Of a stretch of 64,000 nt of DNA, positions 53,211 through 64,000 are shown piece by piece. Each line of letters starts with the position of its first letter. Within the stretch, counting starts at the first letter, position 1. A program made the position numbers and the translations under genes. This DNA is from Pantoea trifolii (GTDB taxonomy: Bacteria > Pseudomonadota > Gammaproteobacteria > Enterobacterales > Enterobacteriaceae). Under the pieces are notes generated by a model that worked only from the letters and a program-made list of their open reading frames with translations, made no database searches and was not told the DNA's origin. Location of the stretch: assembly GCF_024506435.1 (NCBI RefSeq), contig NZ_JANIET010000001.1, forward strand, positions 682,001 through 746,000. The letters run 5' to 3'.

Positions 53211-53474
53211 TTAAGCCAGTTTGTTGATCTGTGCAGTCAGGTTTGCTTTATGACGTGCAGCTTTGTTTTTGTGGATCAGACCTTTAGCAGCCTGACGGTC
53301 CACGAGTGGTTGCATTTCGTTGAATGCGTTCTGCGCAGCAGCTTTGTCGCCTGTTGCGATAGCCGCGTATACTTTCTTGATGAAAGTACGCATCATTGAA
53401 CGGTTGCTTGCGTTATGCTTGCGACGTTTCTCAGATGTTACGGCGCGTTTCTTAGCTGATTTGATATTAGCCAA
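53211..53474 (-). CDS. rpsT: 30S ribosomal protein S20 (TTG start)
   Basis: 87-residue S20, a three-helix primary binder of 16S r[23 protein letters not shown] and [18 protein letters not shown] are characteristic. The initiation codon is TTG (reverse strand at 53474) behind GGGAG, the same rare start known for E. coli rpsT, where it matters for S20 autogenous control. Leftward transcription from the AT-containing region to the right. Confidence 0.97.
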   Translation of the reverse strand: MANIKSAKKRAVTSEKRRKHNASNRSMMRTFIKKVYAAIATGDKAAAQNAFNEMQPLVDRQAAKGLIHKNKAARHKANLTAQINKLA

Positions 53475-53792
53475 GGTCCAACTCCCAAATGTGATCTATA
53501 TGGACAAATCAAAGGCCGAGGACTATGCCTTTTGCGCCTTCTTATGTCAATGGATTTGTGCAAATAAGCGTCGTTTTAAAAACAACACTCGATTACGTAA
53601 TTGATGGCGCAGGATTCTACCAGCAACGCGGCGTTGAATACAGTATTTCGCAGCAAAAATCTTCAGATCCTTGCTAAGCAACTGGCTACGCGTGGAATAA
53701 GCCGCGCCAGAAGCAGGAAAGGCACGTATACGGGTTAACCTAAACGCCATTCAAGGGTATAATCCGCCGATTTCCACCGGTTTGAGTCAGCC
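53475..53792. other. 318-bp rpsT-ribF divergent region
   Basis: No gene. The left part is the rpsT 5' region; I cannot pick its promoters with confidence. The right end carries the ribF promoter. E. coli yaaY, a small ORF in this gap, is not recognisable here. Confidence 0.5.
53735..53763 (+). promoter_or_regulatory. Promoter of ribF-ileS operon
   Basis: -35 TTAACC (53735-53740), 17-base spacer, perfect -10 TATAAT (53758-53763), giving a start about 23 bases before the ribF ATG. Confidence 0.7.
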
Positions 53793-54731
53793 ATGAAGTT
53801 TATCCGCGGTATTTATAATCTGAAAGAGCAGCATCGCGGCTGCGTCCTGACCATTGGTAATTTCGACGGCGTACATCGCGGCCACCAGGCTTTGATGGCT
53901 GAATTAATTGCTGAGGGACGAAAACGCAATTTGCCGGTGGTGGTGATGGTCTTTGAGCCACAACCGCTTGAGCTGTTTGCCGGCGATAAAGCCCCGGCGC
54001 GCCTTACGCGTTTGCGTGAAAAGCTGAAATACCTCGAACAAGCGGGCGTTGATGCCGTACTTTGCCTACGTTTTGATCGTCGCTTCGCTGCGCATTCGGC
54101 GCAGAGTTTTATTTCCGAATTGCTGGTGGACAAGCTCAACGTCAAGTTCCTGGCCGTCGGCGATGATTTCCGCTTCGGCGCTGGTCGCCAGGGGGATTTC
54201 CTGTTATTACAGAAGGCCGGTGCGGAGTATGGCTTTGAGGTCATCAGCACCCAAACTTATTGCGATAGCGGCAAGCGCATCAGCAGCACCGCCGTTCGTC
54301 AGGCGCTGGCGCAGGATGATTTTGCGCAAGCCGAAGCGCTGCTGGGCCATCCGTTCAGCATCTCAGGTCGCGTAGTGCATGGCGATGCACTCGGGCGCAC
54401 CATCGGTTTCCCAACGGCTAATCTCCCTTTGCGTCGCACCGTTACGCCGGTTAAAGGCGTGTTTGCAGTGGAAGTGTTGGGCCTCGGCGATCAGCCGCTG
54501 CCTGGCGTGGCCAATATTGGTACGCGCCCAACGGTAAAAGGTTTACGTCAGCAGCTTGAAGTTCACCTGCTCGACACAAATATGAATCTTTATGGGCGTC
54601 ACATTGAAGTGGTGCTGAAACAGAAGATTCGCGATGAACAGCGTTTCGCTTCGCTGGACGCGCTGAAAGAACAAATTGCGAAAGATGTGGTGACGGCCCG
54701 CCAATTCTTTGGGCTAAAAACACCGGTTTAA
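53793..54731 (+). CDS. ribF: Bifunctional riboflavin kinase / FAD synthetase RibF
   Basis: 312 residues. The N-terminal FMN adenylyltransferase domain (~15-180) has the nucleotidyltransferase motif GNFDGVHRGHQ and later SSTAVRQAL; the C-terminal riboflavin kinase domain (~185-305) has GRTIGFPTANLPL and GVANIGTRPTV. Makes FMN and FAD from riboflavin. First gene of ribF-ileS-lspA-fkpB-ispH; ileS starts 27 bp downstream. Confidence 0.97.
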   Translation: MKFIRGIYNLKEQHRGCVLTIGNFDGVHRGHQALMAELIAEGRKRNLPVVVMVFEPQPLELFAGDKAPARLTRLREKLKYLEQAGVDAVLCLRFDRRFAAHSAQSFISELLVDKLNVKFLAVGDDFRFGAGRQGDFLLLQKAGAEYGFEVISTQTYCDSGKRISSTAVRQALAQDDFAQAEALLGHPFSISGRVVHGDALGRTIGFPTANLPLRRTVTPVKGVFAVEVLGLGDQPLPGVANIGTRPTVKGLRQQLEVHLLDTNMNLYGRHIEVVLKQKIRDEQRFASLDALKEQIAKDVVTARQFFGLKTPV

Positions 54732-54758
54732 TGACCGAAATACGGAATCGAGAATCTG

Positions 54759-57578
54759 ATGAGTGACTATAAATCTACCCTGAATTTGCCGGAAACGGGG
54801 TTCCCGATGCGTGGCGATCTGGCCAAGCGTGAACCGGGAATGCTGCAACGTTGGTATGATGACAACCTGTACGGCATCATCCGCGAAGCCAAGAAAGGGA
54901 AAAAAACCTTTATTTTGCATGATGGCCCTCCTTATGCGAACGGCAGCATTCATATTGGTCACTCAGTTAACAAGATTCTGAAAGACATTATCGTTAAGTC
55001 GAAAGGCATGGCGGGCTATGACTCGCCGTACGTTCCCGGTTGGGACTGCCACGGTTTGCCGATTGAGCACAAAGTTGAGCAGATGATTGGTAAGCCGGGC
55101 GAGAAAGTCAGCGCGGCTGAATTCCGTGCCGCTTGCCGCCAATACGCGGCAGAGCAGGTTGAAGGTCAGAAAAATGACTTCATCCGTCTTGGCGTGCTGG
55201 GTGACTGGGATCGTCCTTACCTGACGATGAATTTCCAGACCGAAGCCAACATCATTCGTGCGCTGGGTAAAATCATTGGCAACGGCCATCTGCACAAAGG
55301 CGCGAAGCCGGTGCACTGGTGCATGGATTGCCGCTCGGCGCTGGCTGAAGCGGAAGTGGAGTATTACGACAAAACCTCGCCATCTATCGACGTGATGTTC
55401 AATGCCGTTGATGCCGATGCAGTGCGCGCAAAGTTTGGTGTTGCCGCGTCAGAAGGCCCGGTTTCACTGGTGATCTGGACCACCACGCCGTGGACCATGC
55501 CAGCCAACCGCGGTATCTCGCTGCATCCGGAATTTGAATATCAGCTGCTGCAGATCGAAGGTCGCAGCCTGATCCTCGCCAAAGAGATGGTTGAGAGCGT
55601 GATGAAGCGCGCCGGCATCAGCGACTGGAAAGTGCTGGGCGAATGCAGCGGCGCGGCGCTGGAGCTGCAACTGTTTCAGCATCCGTTCCTCGAGCAAATC
55701 CAATCGAAAGTGGTGCTGGGTGAGCACGTGACGCTGGAAGCCGGTACCGGTGCGGTACATACCGCGCCAGGCCACGGCCCGGATGACTATGTTATCGGTC
55801 AGAAATACGGTCTGGAAACCGCCAATCCGGTGGGGCCAGATGGCGCGTATCTGCCAGGCACCTATCCCACGCTGGATGGGGTAAACGTCTTTAAGGCCAA
55901 CGACATGATCGTTGAGCTGCTGAAAGAGAAGGGCGCGCTGCTGCACGTTGAGAAACTGCTGCACAGCTACCCGCACTGCTGGCGTCACAAAACGCCGATC
56001 ATCTTCCGTGCCACGCCACAATGGTTCATCAGCATGGATCAGAAAGGCCTGCGTGCGCAGTCGCTGAAAGAGATCAAAGGCGTGCAGTGGATCCCGGATT
56101 GGGGTCAGGCGCGTATCGAAGCGATGGTGGCGAACCGTCCTGACTGGTGTATCTCACGTCAGCGTACGTGGGGCGTGCCGATGGCGCTGTTTGTGCATAA
56201 AGAGAGCGAGCAGCTGCATCCGGATACGCTGGAGCTGATGGAGAAAGTCGCCAAACTGGTTGAGCAGGACGGCATCCAGGCGTGGTGGGATCTCGATCCG
56301 CGCGATCTGATGGGCGACGACGCTGACCATTACGTTAAAGTGCCAGACACCTTAGACGTGTGGTTCGACTCCGGATCAACCAGCTACGCGGTAGTGGATG
56401 CGCGTCCGGAATTCGGTGGTCATACGCCGGATATGTATCTGGAAGGTTCGGATCAGCATCGCGGCTGGTTCATGTCTTCTCTGATGATCTCCACAGCGAT
56501 GAAAGGCAAAGCGCCTTATCGTCAGGTACTGACGCACGGTTTCACCGTGGATGGTCAGGGCCGCAAGATGTCGAAATCGATCGGCAACACCGTGGCGCCG
56601 CAGGATGTCATGGATAAGCTGGGCGCGGATATTCTGCGTCTGTGGGTCGCCTCTACCGATTACTCCGGTGAGATGGCGGTCTCCGACGAAATCCTCAAGC
56701 GTGCCGCAGACAGCTATCGTCGTATCCGTAACACCGCGCGTTTCCTGCTGGCTAACCTCGCGGGCTTCAACCCGGCGACCGATTGCGTCAAGCCGGAAGA
56801 GATGGTGGTGGTGGATCGCTGGGCGGTTGGCCGTGCGCTGGCAGCGCAGCAGGATATCGTGCACTCCTACGAAAACTACGATTTCCACGAAGTGGTGCAG
56901 CGTCTGATGCACTTCTGCTCTATCGAAATGGGCTCGTTCTATCTCGATGTGATCAAAGATCGTCAGTACACCGCGAAAGGCGACAGCCTGGCGCGTCGCA
57001 GCTGCCAAACCGCGCTGTGGCATATCGTTGAAGCACTGGTGCGCTGGATGGCACCAATCATGTCCTTCACCGCAGACGAAATCTGGGGCTACCTGCCGGG
57101 CGAGCGCGCGAAATACGTGTTTACCGAAGAGTGGTACCAGGATCTGTTTGGTCTGGCGGATAACGAAGCGCTGAACGACGCCTATTGGGATGATCTGCTG
57201 AAAGTGCGCGGCGAAGTGAACAAGGTCATCGAGCAAGCGCGAAGCGACAAACGCATCGGTGGCGCGCTGGAAGCCACGGTCACGCTGTATGCGGATGCCG
57301 AGCTGGCCGCTAAGCTGCAGGCGTTGGGCGATGAGCTGCGTTTCGTGCTGTTAACTTCAGGCGCAACCGTGGCGGATTACGCCACTGCCAGCGATGAAGC
57401 GCAGCAGAGCGAACTGTTCAAAGGTCTGAAAATCGCGCTGCACAAAGCAGAAGGCGAGAAATGTCCGCGCTGCTGGCATTACACTACTGACGTTGGCCAG
57501 AATCCTGAGCACGCTGCGGTATGTGGCCGTTGCTACACTAACGTGTCCGGAAACGGCGAGCAGCGGAAATTTGCCTGA
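54759..57578 (+). CDS. ileS: Isoleucyl-tRNA synthetase IleS
   Basis: 939-residue class Ia synthetase. The HIGH signature is in [17 protein letters not shown] (~57-73) and KMSKS in [13 protein letters not shown] (~600-612); the editing domain with [11 protein letters not shown] (~240-250) lies in between. The C-terminal zinc site has CPRCWHY and CGRCYTN. Charges tRNA-Ile and hydrolyses mischarged valine. Its TGA shares one base with the lspA ATG. Confidence 0.98.
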   Translation: MSDYKSTLNLPETGFPMRGDLAKREPGMLQRWYDDNLYGIIREAKKGKKTFILHDGPPYANGSIHIGHSVNKILKDIIVKSKGMAGYDSPYVPGWDCHGLPIEHKVEQMIGKPGEKVSAAEFRAACRQYAAEQVEGQKNDFIRLGVLGDWDRPYLTMNFQTEANIIRALGKIIGNGHLHKGAKPVHWCMDCRSALAEAEVEYYDKTSPSIDVMFNAVDADAVRAKFGVAASEGPVSLVIWTTTPWTMPANRGISLHPEFEYQLLQIEGRSLILAKEMVESVMKRAGISDWKVLGECSGAALELQLFQHPFLEQIQSKVVLGEHVTLEAGTGAVHTAPGHGPDDYVIGQKYGLETANPVGPDGAYLPGTYPTLDGVNVFKANDMIVELLKEKGALLHVEKLLHSYPHCWRHKTPIIFRATPQWFISMDQKGLRAQSLKEIKGVQWIPDWGQARIEAMVANRPDWCISRQRTWGVPMALFVHKESEQLHPDTLELMEKVAKLVEQDGIQAWWDLDPRDLMGDDADHYVKVPDTLDVWFDSGSTSYAVVDARPEFGGHTPDMYLEGSDQHRGWFMSSLMISTAMKGKAPYRQVLTHGFTVDGQGRKMSKSIGNTVAPQDVMDKLGADILRLWVASTDYSGEMAVSDEILKRAADSYRRIRNTARFLLANLAGFNPATDCVKPEEMVVVDRWAVGRALAAQQDIVHSYENYDFHEVVQRLMHFCSIEMGSFYLDVIKDRQYTAKGDSLARRSCQTALWHIVEALVRWMAPIMSFTADEIWGYLPGERAKYVFTEEWYQDLFGLADNEALNDAYWDDLLKVRGEVNKVIEQARSDKRIGGALEATVTLYADAELAAKLQALGDELRFVLLTSGATVADYATASDEAQQSELFKGLKIALHKAEGEKCPRCWHYTTDVGQNPEHAAVCGRCYTNVSGNGEQRKFA

Positions 57579-58084
57579 TGAGTAAAGCTATTTCTTCGAC
57601 GGGTTTGCGCTGGCTTTGGCTGGTGCTGGTGGTGATCGCCATCGATTTTGGCAGCAAAATGTGGGTTATGGATAACATGATGCTGCATGAAACGCAGCCG
57701 CTGATGCCGTTCCTGAATCTGTTCTACGCGCACAACTATGGCGCGGCGTTCAGCTTCCTGGCGGACAAAGGCGGCTGGCAGCGCTGGTTCTTTGCCGGCA
57801 TCGCCATTGCTATCGTCCTGGCACTGTTGGTGATGATGTATCGCAACGCTGCCAGCAACAAATTAACCAATATTGCCTACGCGCTGATTATCGGCGGGGC
57901 GTTGGGTAACCTGTTTGACCGTTCGTATCACGGCTTTGTGGTCGATTTTATCGACTTCTATGTTGGTGACTGGCACTTCGCGACCTTCAACATCGCCGAC
58001 TGTGCCATCTGTATCGGCGCGGCGCTGGTGGTGCTGGAAGGTTTTCTCAGCCCGAACGGCAAACCGGCAAAAGATAAAGGGTAA
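57578..58084 (+). CDS. lspA: Lipoprotein signal peptidase LspA
   Basis: 168-residue, four-span inner-membrane aspartyl protease that cleaves prolipoprotein signal peptides. The conserved segments are IDFGSKMWV near the N-terminus, [14 protein letters not shown] [20 protein letters not shown] (first catalytic Asp) and [12 protein letters not shown] (second catalytic Asp). Start overlaps the ileS stop (TGATG). Target of globomycin. Confidence 0.97.
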   Translation: MSKAISSTGLRWLWLVLVVIAIDFGSKMWVMDNMMLHETQPLMPFLNLFYAHNYGAAFSFLADKGGWQRWFFAGIAIAIVLALLVMMYRNAASNKLTNIAYALIIGGALGNLFDRSYHGFVVDFIDFYVGDWHFATFNIADCAICIGAALVVLEGFLSPNGKPAKDKG

Positions 58085-58087
58085 AAA

Positions 58088-58558
58088 ATGAGTGAGTCTG
58101 TTCAGCGCGATAGCGCGTTGCTGGTGCATTTTACGCTGAAGCTGGAAGATGGCTCGACGGCCGAATCCACGCGCGCCAACGGCAAACCTGCGCTGTTCTG
58201 TCTGGGCGATGGCAGCCTTTCAGCCGCGCTGGAACAGCAACTTCTGGGGCGTAAAGTGGGCGACAAGCACGCCTTTACCCTCGAGCCGGAGGATGCCTTC
58301 GGCGGCACCAGCCCGGATCTGGTTCAGTACTTTTCGCGTCGTGACTTTAACGACGCGGGCGAGCCGGAAGTCGGTGCCATCATGCTGTTCAGCGGCCGTG
58401 GCGGTAGCGAAATGCCGGGCGTGATCCGTGAAGTTTCCGGCGACTCCATCACCGTAGATTTCAACCATCCGCTGGCGGGTCAGCGCATTCAGTTTGATAT
58501 TGAAGTGCTGGAGATTGATCCGGCGCTGGAGGCCAACGATGCAAATCCTGTTAGCTAA
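58088..58558 (+). CDS. fkpB: FKBP-type peptidyl-prolyl isomerase FkpB (SlpA)
   Basis: 156 residues of the SlyD-like FKBP class. [14 protein letters not shown] starts the FKBP part, [19 protein letters not shown] leads into the inserted flap domain (~70-125), and [21 protein letters not shown] closes the fold. Cytosolic isomerase with chaperone activity. Follows lspA after 3 bp and overlaps ispH by 20 bp. Confidence 0.95.
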   Translation: MSESVQRDSALLVHFTLKLEDGSTAESTRANGKPALFCLGDGSLSAALEQQLLGRKVGDKHAFTLEPEDAFGGTSPDLVQYFSRRDFNDAGEPEVGAIMLFSGRGGSEMPGVIREVSGDSITVDFNHPLAGQRIQFDIEVLEIDPALEANDANPVS

Positions 58559-59492
58559 CCCACGCGGTTTCTGCGCAGGCGTTGATCGCGCCATCAGCAT
58601 CGTCGAGCGCGCGCTGGAGATGTACGGCGCGCCCATCTACGTGCGTCATGAAGTGGTGCATAACCGCTACGTGGTGAGCAGCTTGCGCGAACGTGGAGCG
58701 ATCTTTATTGAGGAGATCGCTGAAGTGCCGGATAACGCCATTCTGATCTTCTCCGCACACGGCGTATCACAAGCGGTTCGCGCCGAAGCCAAAGCGCGTA
58801 ACCTCACCATGCTGTTTGATGCTACCTGTCCGCTGGTGACCAAAGTGCATATGGAAGTGGCGCGCGCCAGCCGTAAAGGTGTCGAAGCGATTCTCATTGG
58901 TCACGCGGGGCATCCGGAAGTGGAAGGCACCATGGGCCAGTACAGCAATCCCAACGGCGGCATGTATCTGGTGGAATCACCGGAAGATGTGTTCAAGCTG
59001 AACGTCAAAGATGAGAGCAACCTGTGCTTTATGACGCAGACCACGCTGTCAGTCGATGATACTTCGGACGTGATTGATGCACTGCGTCAGCGCTTCCCGG
59101 CGATTATCGGTCCACGTAAAGATGACATCTGCTACGCCACCACCAATCGTCAGGAAGCCGTTCGCGTGCTGGCGCGAGATGCTGAAGTGGTACTGGTAGT
59201 GGGATCGAAAAACTCCTCTAACTCGAACCGTCTGGCCGAACTGGCGCAGCGTGCTGGTAAGCTGGCGAAGCTGATCGATTCGGCTGATGACATTCAGGAA
59301 GAGTGGGTCAAAGATAAGCAGATCATCGGCGTCACTGCGGGCGCATCTGCTCCAGATATTCTGGTGCAGCAGGTGATTCAGCGTCTGCGTGAGCTCGGCG
59401 GTGAAGCGGCGATTGAGCTGATTGGCCGTGAAGAGAACATTGTGTTTGAAGTACCGAAAGAGCTGCGCGTTGACGTGCGTAACGTGCAGTAA
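58539..59492 (+). CDS. ispH: HMBPP reductase IspH
   Basis: 317-residue [4Fe-4S] enzyme, the last step of the MEP isoprenoid pathway, converting HMBPP to IPP and DMAPP. The cluster cysteines are readable: Cys12 ([10 protein letters not shown]), Cys in [12 protein letters not shown] (~96) and Cys in [11 protein letters not shown] (~197). [13 protein letters not shown] [10 protein letters not shown] and TTLSVDDTS are conserved. The ATG at 58539 ([11 protein letters not shown]) is inside fkpB; the longer frame from 58494 is rejected. Confidence 0.97.
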   Translation: MQILLANPRGFCAGVDRAISIVERALEMYGAPIYVRHEVVHNRYVVSSLRERGAIFIEEIAEVPDNAILIFSAHGVSQAVRAEAKARNLTMLFDATCPLVTKVHMEVARASRKGVEAILIGHAGHPEVEGTMGQYSNPNGGMYLVESPEDVFKLNVKDESNLCFMTQTTLSVDDTSDVIDALRQRFPAIIGPRKDDICYATTNRQEAVRVLARDAEVVLVVGSKNSSNSNRLAELAQRAGKLAKLIDSADDIQEEWVKDKQIIGVTAGASAPDILVQQVIQRLRELGGEAAIELIGREENIVFEVPKELRVDVRNVQ

Positions 59493-59513
59493 GCGGTTCA
59501 CACCGCAGTAAAA

Positions 59514-59542
59514 TCAGGCCGACATTGTTCGGCCTTTTCTTT
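59514..59542 (+). terminator. Terminator of the ribF-ispH operon
   Basis: Stem AGGCCGA / TCGGCCT, loop CATTGT, then TTTCTTT. Located 21 bp after the ispH stop. Confidence 0.85.
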
Positions 59543-59707
59543 GCCTGTCGCAGCCAGAAATCCCACTTCCAGCATGCGGGATTGCTTTTACTGATAATGT
59601 TTCGCGGCTGGCATAAAATTCTTATATCCCTTTATTATTGTGGCGTGACTGTTATCTGACCGTTAACCTGTTTACGCTTTACATGCATAGATTTGTATCA
59701 GGAATGA

Positions 59708-60529
<822 letters not shown>

Positions 60530-60702
60530 GTGTTGTGAACCATCGTGATGTGGTTATTTCAATCGGTAAGGCCTTGATTGACGAGGGCAATGTGATCATT
60601 GCCCTTTATTTTATCTGTAAATGGATGCTTTGTTTGTTTTTCACTGCGAAGTGCTTATTTATCGTGATTGGTGAGCGTATATCAGGCTTGCAATGGCTAG
60701 TT

Positions 60703-60718
60703 TTGACCATTTGGTCAA
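60703..60718. promoter_or_regulatory. RutR-type operator
   Basis: TTGACCATTTGGTCAA: perfect seven-base arms around TT, identical in form to the RutR consensus. RutR senses uracil/thymine and controls carAB P1 in E. coli. Confidence 0.8.
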
Positions 60719-60949
60719 AAATTTATACGCGCCAGCATCAATTTGCCATCATCGCCGTCAGGCAACCGATTATTTTTCCGAGTTATCTCACTCTTTTATC
60801 GCCTTTCACCGTTTTTAACATTCAGTTGCCCGAAATATACAAAAAAATAACCACATGTTGTAGACAAGGTGCGGGGCGATCATTAGAATGCGCGCAATTT
60901 GCCAAAATTCGAGTACTCAGGCGGGTTTTGCATTGATTCTGCCACTGGT

Positions 60950-60967
60950 TTTGAATTAATATGCAAA
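60950..60967. promoter_or_regulatory. Arginine (ArgR) box
   Basis: TTTGAATTAATATGCAAA matches the ARG-box pattern (TGAAT, four A/T, ATTCA) with one mismatch. It lies 32 bp upstream of the carA start. A second box 3 bp away, the usual arrangement, is not clear. Confidence 0.65.
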
Positions 60968-60998
60968 TATTGTGACTGTTTATTCCCTGGAGGATGTT

Positions 60999-62147
60999 TT
61001 GATTAAGTCAGCGCTTTTGGTTCTGGAAGACGGAACCCAATTCCACGGTCGGGCCATCGGGGCTACGGGGTCGGCAGTGGGAGAAGTTGTTTTCAACACT
61101 TCAATGACCGGTTATCAAGAAATCCTCACTGATCCTTCCTATTCCCGCCAAATCGTTACCCTCACTTATCCCCATATCGGCAATGTTGGCGTTAACGCCG
61201 CCGATGAAGAATCCAGCCAAATCCATGCTCAAGGCCTCGTTATTCGCGATCTGCCGCTGATTACCAGCAACTTCCGCAGTGAAGAAAGTCTGTCAGCTTA
61301 TCTGCAGCGCAATAACATCGTTGGCATCGCCGATATCGACACGCGCAAACTGACCCGTTTGCTGCGCGAGAAAGGCGCACAGAGCGGCTGCATTATTGCG
61401 GGCGATAATCCGGATGCCGCACTGGCGCTGCAGAAAGCGCAGGCGTTCCCGGGCTTGAAAGGCATGGACTTGGCGAAAGAAGTGACCACCGCGGAAACCT
61501 ACGCGTGGCAGCAAGGTAGCTGGACACTGGAAGGTGACCTGCCGGAACAGAAAACGGCGGAAGAGCTGCCGTTCCATGTGGTGGCGTACGATTACGGCGC
61601 CAAGCGCAACATCCTGCGCATGCTGGTGGATCGCGGCTGCCGCCTGACGGTAGTACCGGCGCAAACCCCGGCGGAAGAGGTTCTGGCACTTAATCCAGAC
61701 GGTATTTTCCTGTCGAACGGTCCTGGCGACCCGGAACCGTGCGACTACGCGATTAACGCCATTCAGGCGTTCCTGAAAACCGATGTTCCGGTATTCGGTA
61801 TCTGCCTTGGCCATCAGCTGTTAGCGCTGGCTAGCGGTGCCAAAACCATCAAGATGAAACTCGGCCACCACGGCGGCAACCATCCGGTGAAAGATCTCGA
61901 CAACAATACCGTGATGATCACCGCGCAGAACCACGGTTTTGCGGTGGATGACAGCCAGTTGCCGGCCAATCTGCGCGTGACGCATGTGTCGCTGTTCGAC
62001 CAAACCGTGCAGGGCATTCATCGCACTGACAAACCGGCCTTCAGCTTCCAGGGACACCCGGAAGCGAGCCCAGGCCCGCACGATGCGGCGCCACTGTTCG
62101 ATCACTTTATCGAACTGATCGAAGCATACCGTTCTAACGCGAAGTAA
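60999..62147 (+). CDS. carA: Carbamoyl-phosphate synthase small subunit CarA (TTG start)
   Basis: 382 residues, identical in length to E. coli. Glutamine amidotransferase subunit that supplies ammonia to CarB for arginine and pyrimidine synthesis. The class I catalytic Cys lies in [13 protein letters not shown] (~265-277) and the His/Glu pair in [14 protein letters not shown] (~350-363). The start is TTG at 60999 behind GGAGG (60989-60993); the sequence [16 protein letters not shown] follows as in E. coli, which also uses TTG. An ATG-like longer frame at 60972 is not preferred. Confidence 0.95.
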   Translation: MIKSALLVLEDGTQFHGRAIGATGSAVGEVVFNTSMTGYQEILTDPSYSRQIVTLTYPHIGNVGVNAADEESSQIHAQGLVIRDLPLITSNFRSEESLSAYLQRNNIVGIADIDTRKLTRLLREKGAQSGCIIAGDNPDAALALQKAQAFPGLKGMDLAKEVTTAETYAWQQGSWTLEGDLPEQKTAEELPFHVVAYDYGAKRNILRMLVDRGCRLTVVPAQTPAEEVLALNPDGIFLSNGPGDPEPCDYAINAIQAFLKTDVPVFGICLGHQLLALASGAKTIKMKLGHHGGNHPVKDLDNNTVMITAQNHGFAVDDSQLPANLRVTHVSLFDQTVQGIHRTDKPAFSFQGHPEASPGPHDAAPLFDHFIELIEAYRSNAK

Positions 62148-62160
62148 TCAGGAGCCCACG

Positions 62161-64000
62161 ATGCCAAAACGTACAGACATAAAATCCATCCTGATTCTTG
62201 GTGCTGGCCCGATCGTTATCGGCCAGGCATGTGAATTTGACTACTCCGGTGCGCAGGCGTGTAAAGCGCTGCGCGAAGAGGGCTACCGCGTCATTCTGGT
62301 TAACTCGAACCCGGCAACCATTATGACCGACCCGGAAATGGCTGATGCGACTTACATCGAGCCGATTCACTGGGAAGTGGTACGCAAGATTATCGAAAAA
62401 GAGCGTCCGGATGCGGTGCTGCCAACCATGGGTGGTCAGACAGCGCTGAACTGTGCGCTGGAGCTGGAGCGTCAGGGCGTGCTGGCTGAGTTCGGCGTCA
62501 CCATGATTGGTGCAACTGCCGATGCCATTGATAAAGCCGAAGACCGTCGTCGCTTCGACGTGGCGATGAAGAGCATTGGTCTGGGCACCGCACGTTCCGG
62601 TATCGCGCACACCATGGAAGAAGCGCTGGCGGTGGCCGAAGACGTTGGCTTCCCGTGCATCATTCGCCCTTCCTTTACCATGGGCGGCACCGGCGGCGGT
62701 ATCGCTTATAACCGTGAAGAGTTCGAAGAGATTTGCGAACGCGGTCTCGACTTGTCGCCAACCAATGAGCTGCTGATTGATGAGTCGCTGATTGGCTGGA
62801 AAGAGTACGAGATGGAAGTGGTGCGTGATAAAAACGACAACTGCATCATCGTCTGCTCGATCGAAAACTTCGATGCGATGGGTATTCACACCGGTGACTC
62901 CATCACCGTAGCGCCGGCGCAAACCCTGACTGACAAAGAATACCAAATCATGCGTAACGCCTCGCTGGCGGTGCTGCGTGAAATCGGTGTCGAAACTGGC
63001 GGTTCGAACGTCCAGTTCTCGGTGAACCCGAAAGATGGCCGCATGATCGTCATCGAAATGAACCCGCGCGTATCGCGTTCGTCAGCGCTGGCTTCGAAAG
63101 CGACCGGCTTCCCGATTGCCAAAGTGGCGGCGAAACTGGCGGTGGGCTTCACCCTCGATGAGCTGATGAACGACATTACCGGCGGCTTAACGCCAGCGTC
63201 GTTCGAACCTTCAATCGACTACGTCGTTACCAAGATTCCTCGCTTCAACTTCGAGAAGTTCGCCGGTGCCAACGATCGTCTGACAACGCAGATGAAATCA
63301 GTAGGCGAAGTGATGGCGATTGGCCGTACCTTCCAGGAATCGATGCAGAAAGCGCTGCGCGGTCTGGAAGTCGGTGCCAACGGTTTCGATCCGAAAGTCA
63401 GCCTTGACGATCCCGAAGCGTTAACGCGCATTCGTCGCGAACTGAAAGATGCTGGTTCTGACCGTATCTGGTACATCGCTGATGCATTCCGTGCAGGTAT
63501 GTCGGTTGATGGCGTGTTCAACCTCACCAACATCGATCGCTGGTTCCTGGTGCAGATTGAAGAGCTTGTGCGTCTGGAAGAGCAGCTTGAGCGCGAAGGT
63601 GTGAACTCGCTGAACGCGGAATTCCTGCGTGCGCTGAAGCGTAAAGGTTTTGCTGATGTACGTCTGGCCGCGCTGGCGGGTGTTTCTGAAGGCGAAATCC
63701 GTAAGCTGCGTCAGCAATTTAACCTGCATCCGGTTTATAAACGCGTTGATACCTGCGCGGCTGAATTCGCCACCGACACCGCTTATATGTACTCAACCTA
63801 CGAGGATGAGTGCGAAGCCAATCCAAACCAGGATCGTGAAAAAATCATGATTCTGGGTGGTGGTCCAAACCGTATCGGCCAGGGCATCGAGTTTGATTAC
63901 TGCTGCGTGCATGCGGCGCTGGCGCTGCGTGAAGACGGTTATGAGACCATCATGGTCAACTGTAACCCGGAAACCGTATCAACCGATTACGACACTTCGG
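62161..64000 (+). CDS. carB: Carbamoyl-phosphate synthase large subunit CarB (3' end outside window)
   Basis: The first 613 codons are present, about 57% of the usual ~1073-residue protein. [20 protein letters not shown] starts it, 13 bp after carA with AGGAG. The carboxyphosphate domain is complete ([19 protein letters not shown]-binding loop, [18 protein letters not shown]), then the oligomerisation domain. The second ATP-grasp half begins at [19 protein letters not shown] (~560). The open frame runs off the right edge without a stop. Confidence 0.97.
   Translation, partial: MPKRTDIKSILILGAGPIVIGQACEFDYSGAQACKALREEGYRVILVNSNPATIMTDPEMADATYIEPIHWEVVRKIIEKERPDAVLPTMGGQTALNCALELERQGVLAEFGVTMIGATADAIDKAEDRRRFDVAMKSIGLGTARSGIAHTMEEALAVAEDVGFPCIIRPSFTMGGTGGGIAYNREEFEEICERGLDLSPTNELLIDESLIGWKEYEMEVVRDKNDNCIIVCSIENFDAMGIHTGDSITVAPAQTLTDKEYQIMRNASLAVLREIGVETGGSNVQFSVNPKDGRMIVIEMNPRVSRSSALASKATGFPIAKVAAKLAVGFTLDELMNDITGGLTPASFEPSIDYVVTKIPRFNFEKFAGANDRLTTQMKSVGEVMAIGRTFQESMQKALRGLEVGANGFDPKVSLDDPEALTRIRRELKDAGSDRIWYIADAFRAGMSVDGVFNLTNIDRWFLVQIEELVRLEEQLEREGVNSLNAEFLRALKRKGFADVRLAALAGVSEGEIRKLRQQFNLHPVYKRVDTCAAEFATDTAYMYSTYEDECEANPNQDREKIMILGGGPNRIGQGIEFDYCCVHAALALREDGYETIMVNCNPETVSTDYDTS

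Larger units (their letters stand above)
60530..60998 (+). promoter_or_regulatory. carAB control region
   Basis: A 469-bp gene-free stretch, as expected for carAB, which in E. coli has two promoters and many regulators. I can support a RutR palindrome (60703-60718) and an arginine box (60950-60967). A pair TTGCAT (60928-60933) and TTGAAT (60951-60956), 17 bases apart, may be the arginine-controlled P2 because its -10 falls in the arginine box. No good PurR box is visible to me. Confidence 0.65.

Noticed and set aside
60929..60946. Second, tandem arginine box in front of carA
   Set aside because: The register 3 bp from the clear box matches the consensus poorly, so only one box is reported.
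60972..60998. Longer carA start giving nine extra residues
   Set aside because: TTG at 60999 has GGAGG at the right distance and the same N-terminus as E. coli CarA, which also uses TTG.

Overview
The window is a single contiguous piece of chromosome from an enterobacterium. Protein-level similarity to Escherichia coli is high throughout (ThrABC, DnaK, ArcA, IleS, CarAB). The gene order, however, lacks many E. coli K-12 genes, and short intergenic palindromes typical of plant- or environment-associated Erwiniaceae are present. My best guess is Pantoea or a close relative. This rests on remembered gene content and proteins, not on a database search. The right half is the region around the E. 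coli map origin (0/100 min): rob-creA-arcA-yjtD-thrLABC-yaaA-talB-mog-satP-dnaKJ-nhaAR-rpsT-ribF-ileS-lspA-fkpB-ispH-dapB-carAB.

Layout. 1-4.1 kb: the tail of an MFS carboxylate-type transporter, a YbaK-domain protein, the Fur-controlled fhuF, a membrane-bound diguanylate cyclase and a small membrane protein. 4.2-4.6 kb: three tandem tRNA-Leu(CAG) genes behind a promoter with a GC-rich discriminator. 4.7-13.7 kb: conserved housekeeping genes rsmC, holD-rimI-yjjG, smp, serB-radA, nadR and ettA. 13.9-30.1 kb: about 16 kb of accessory metabolism inserted between ettA and slt, which are neighbours in E. coli. It holds two modules. The first is a deoxyribose module: a DeoR/DeoQ repressor diverging from deoK-deoP-deoX, with a DeoR-type operator and a textbook class II CRP promoter. 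The second is a leftward urea-utilisation operon: allophanate hydrolase, urea carboxylase, a GntR/FCD regulator, then the urea ABC transporter urtABCDE. 30.3-64 kb: the conserved backbone again, ending inside carB.

How the genes work together. UrtABCDE would import urea at low concentration. The biotin-dependent carboxylase converts it to allophanate, and allophanate hydrolase releases ammonium and CO2. This is a nickel-free alternative to urease. A 30-bp near-perfect palindrome overlaps the predicted promoter and leader of the operon and is the natural candidate operator for the embedded GntR protein. The deo module would import and phosphorylate deoxyribose. thrLABC is an attenuated biosynthetic operon. 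dnaK-dnaJ has two sigma-32 promoters. carAB carries RutR and arginine-repressor sites.

Non-coding structure of note. (1) Two copies of a 123-127 bp element with GC-rich inverted ends, one between urtA and urtB and one after thrC. (2) At least four copies of a small bipartite hairpin repeat (core GGTCGCCAT/ATGGCGACC-CTAC). (3) A 12-bp tandem repeat after yjjG. (4) A terminator hairpin ending only a few bases before the nhaR start. (5) A strong hairpin between dnaK and dnaJ. I found no prophage, CRISPR array, insertion-sequence transposase, toxin-antitoxin pair or obviously new protein system. The most novel material is regulatory DNA and repeat placement.
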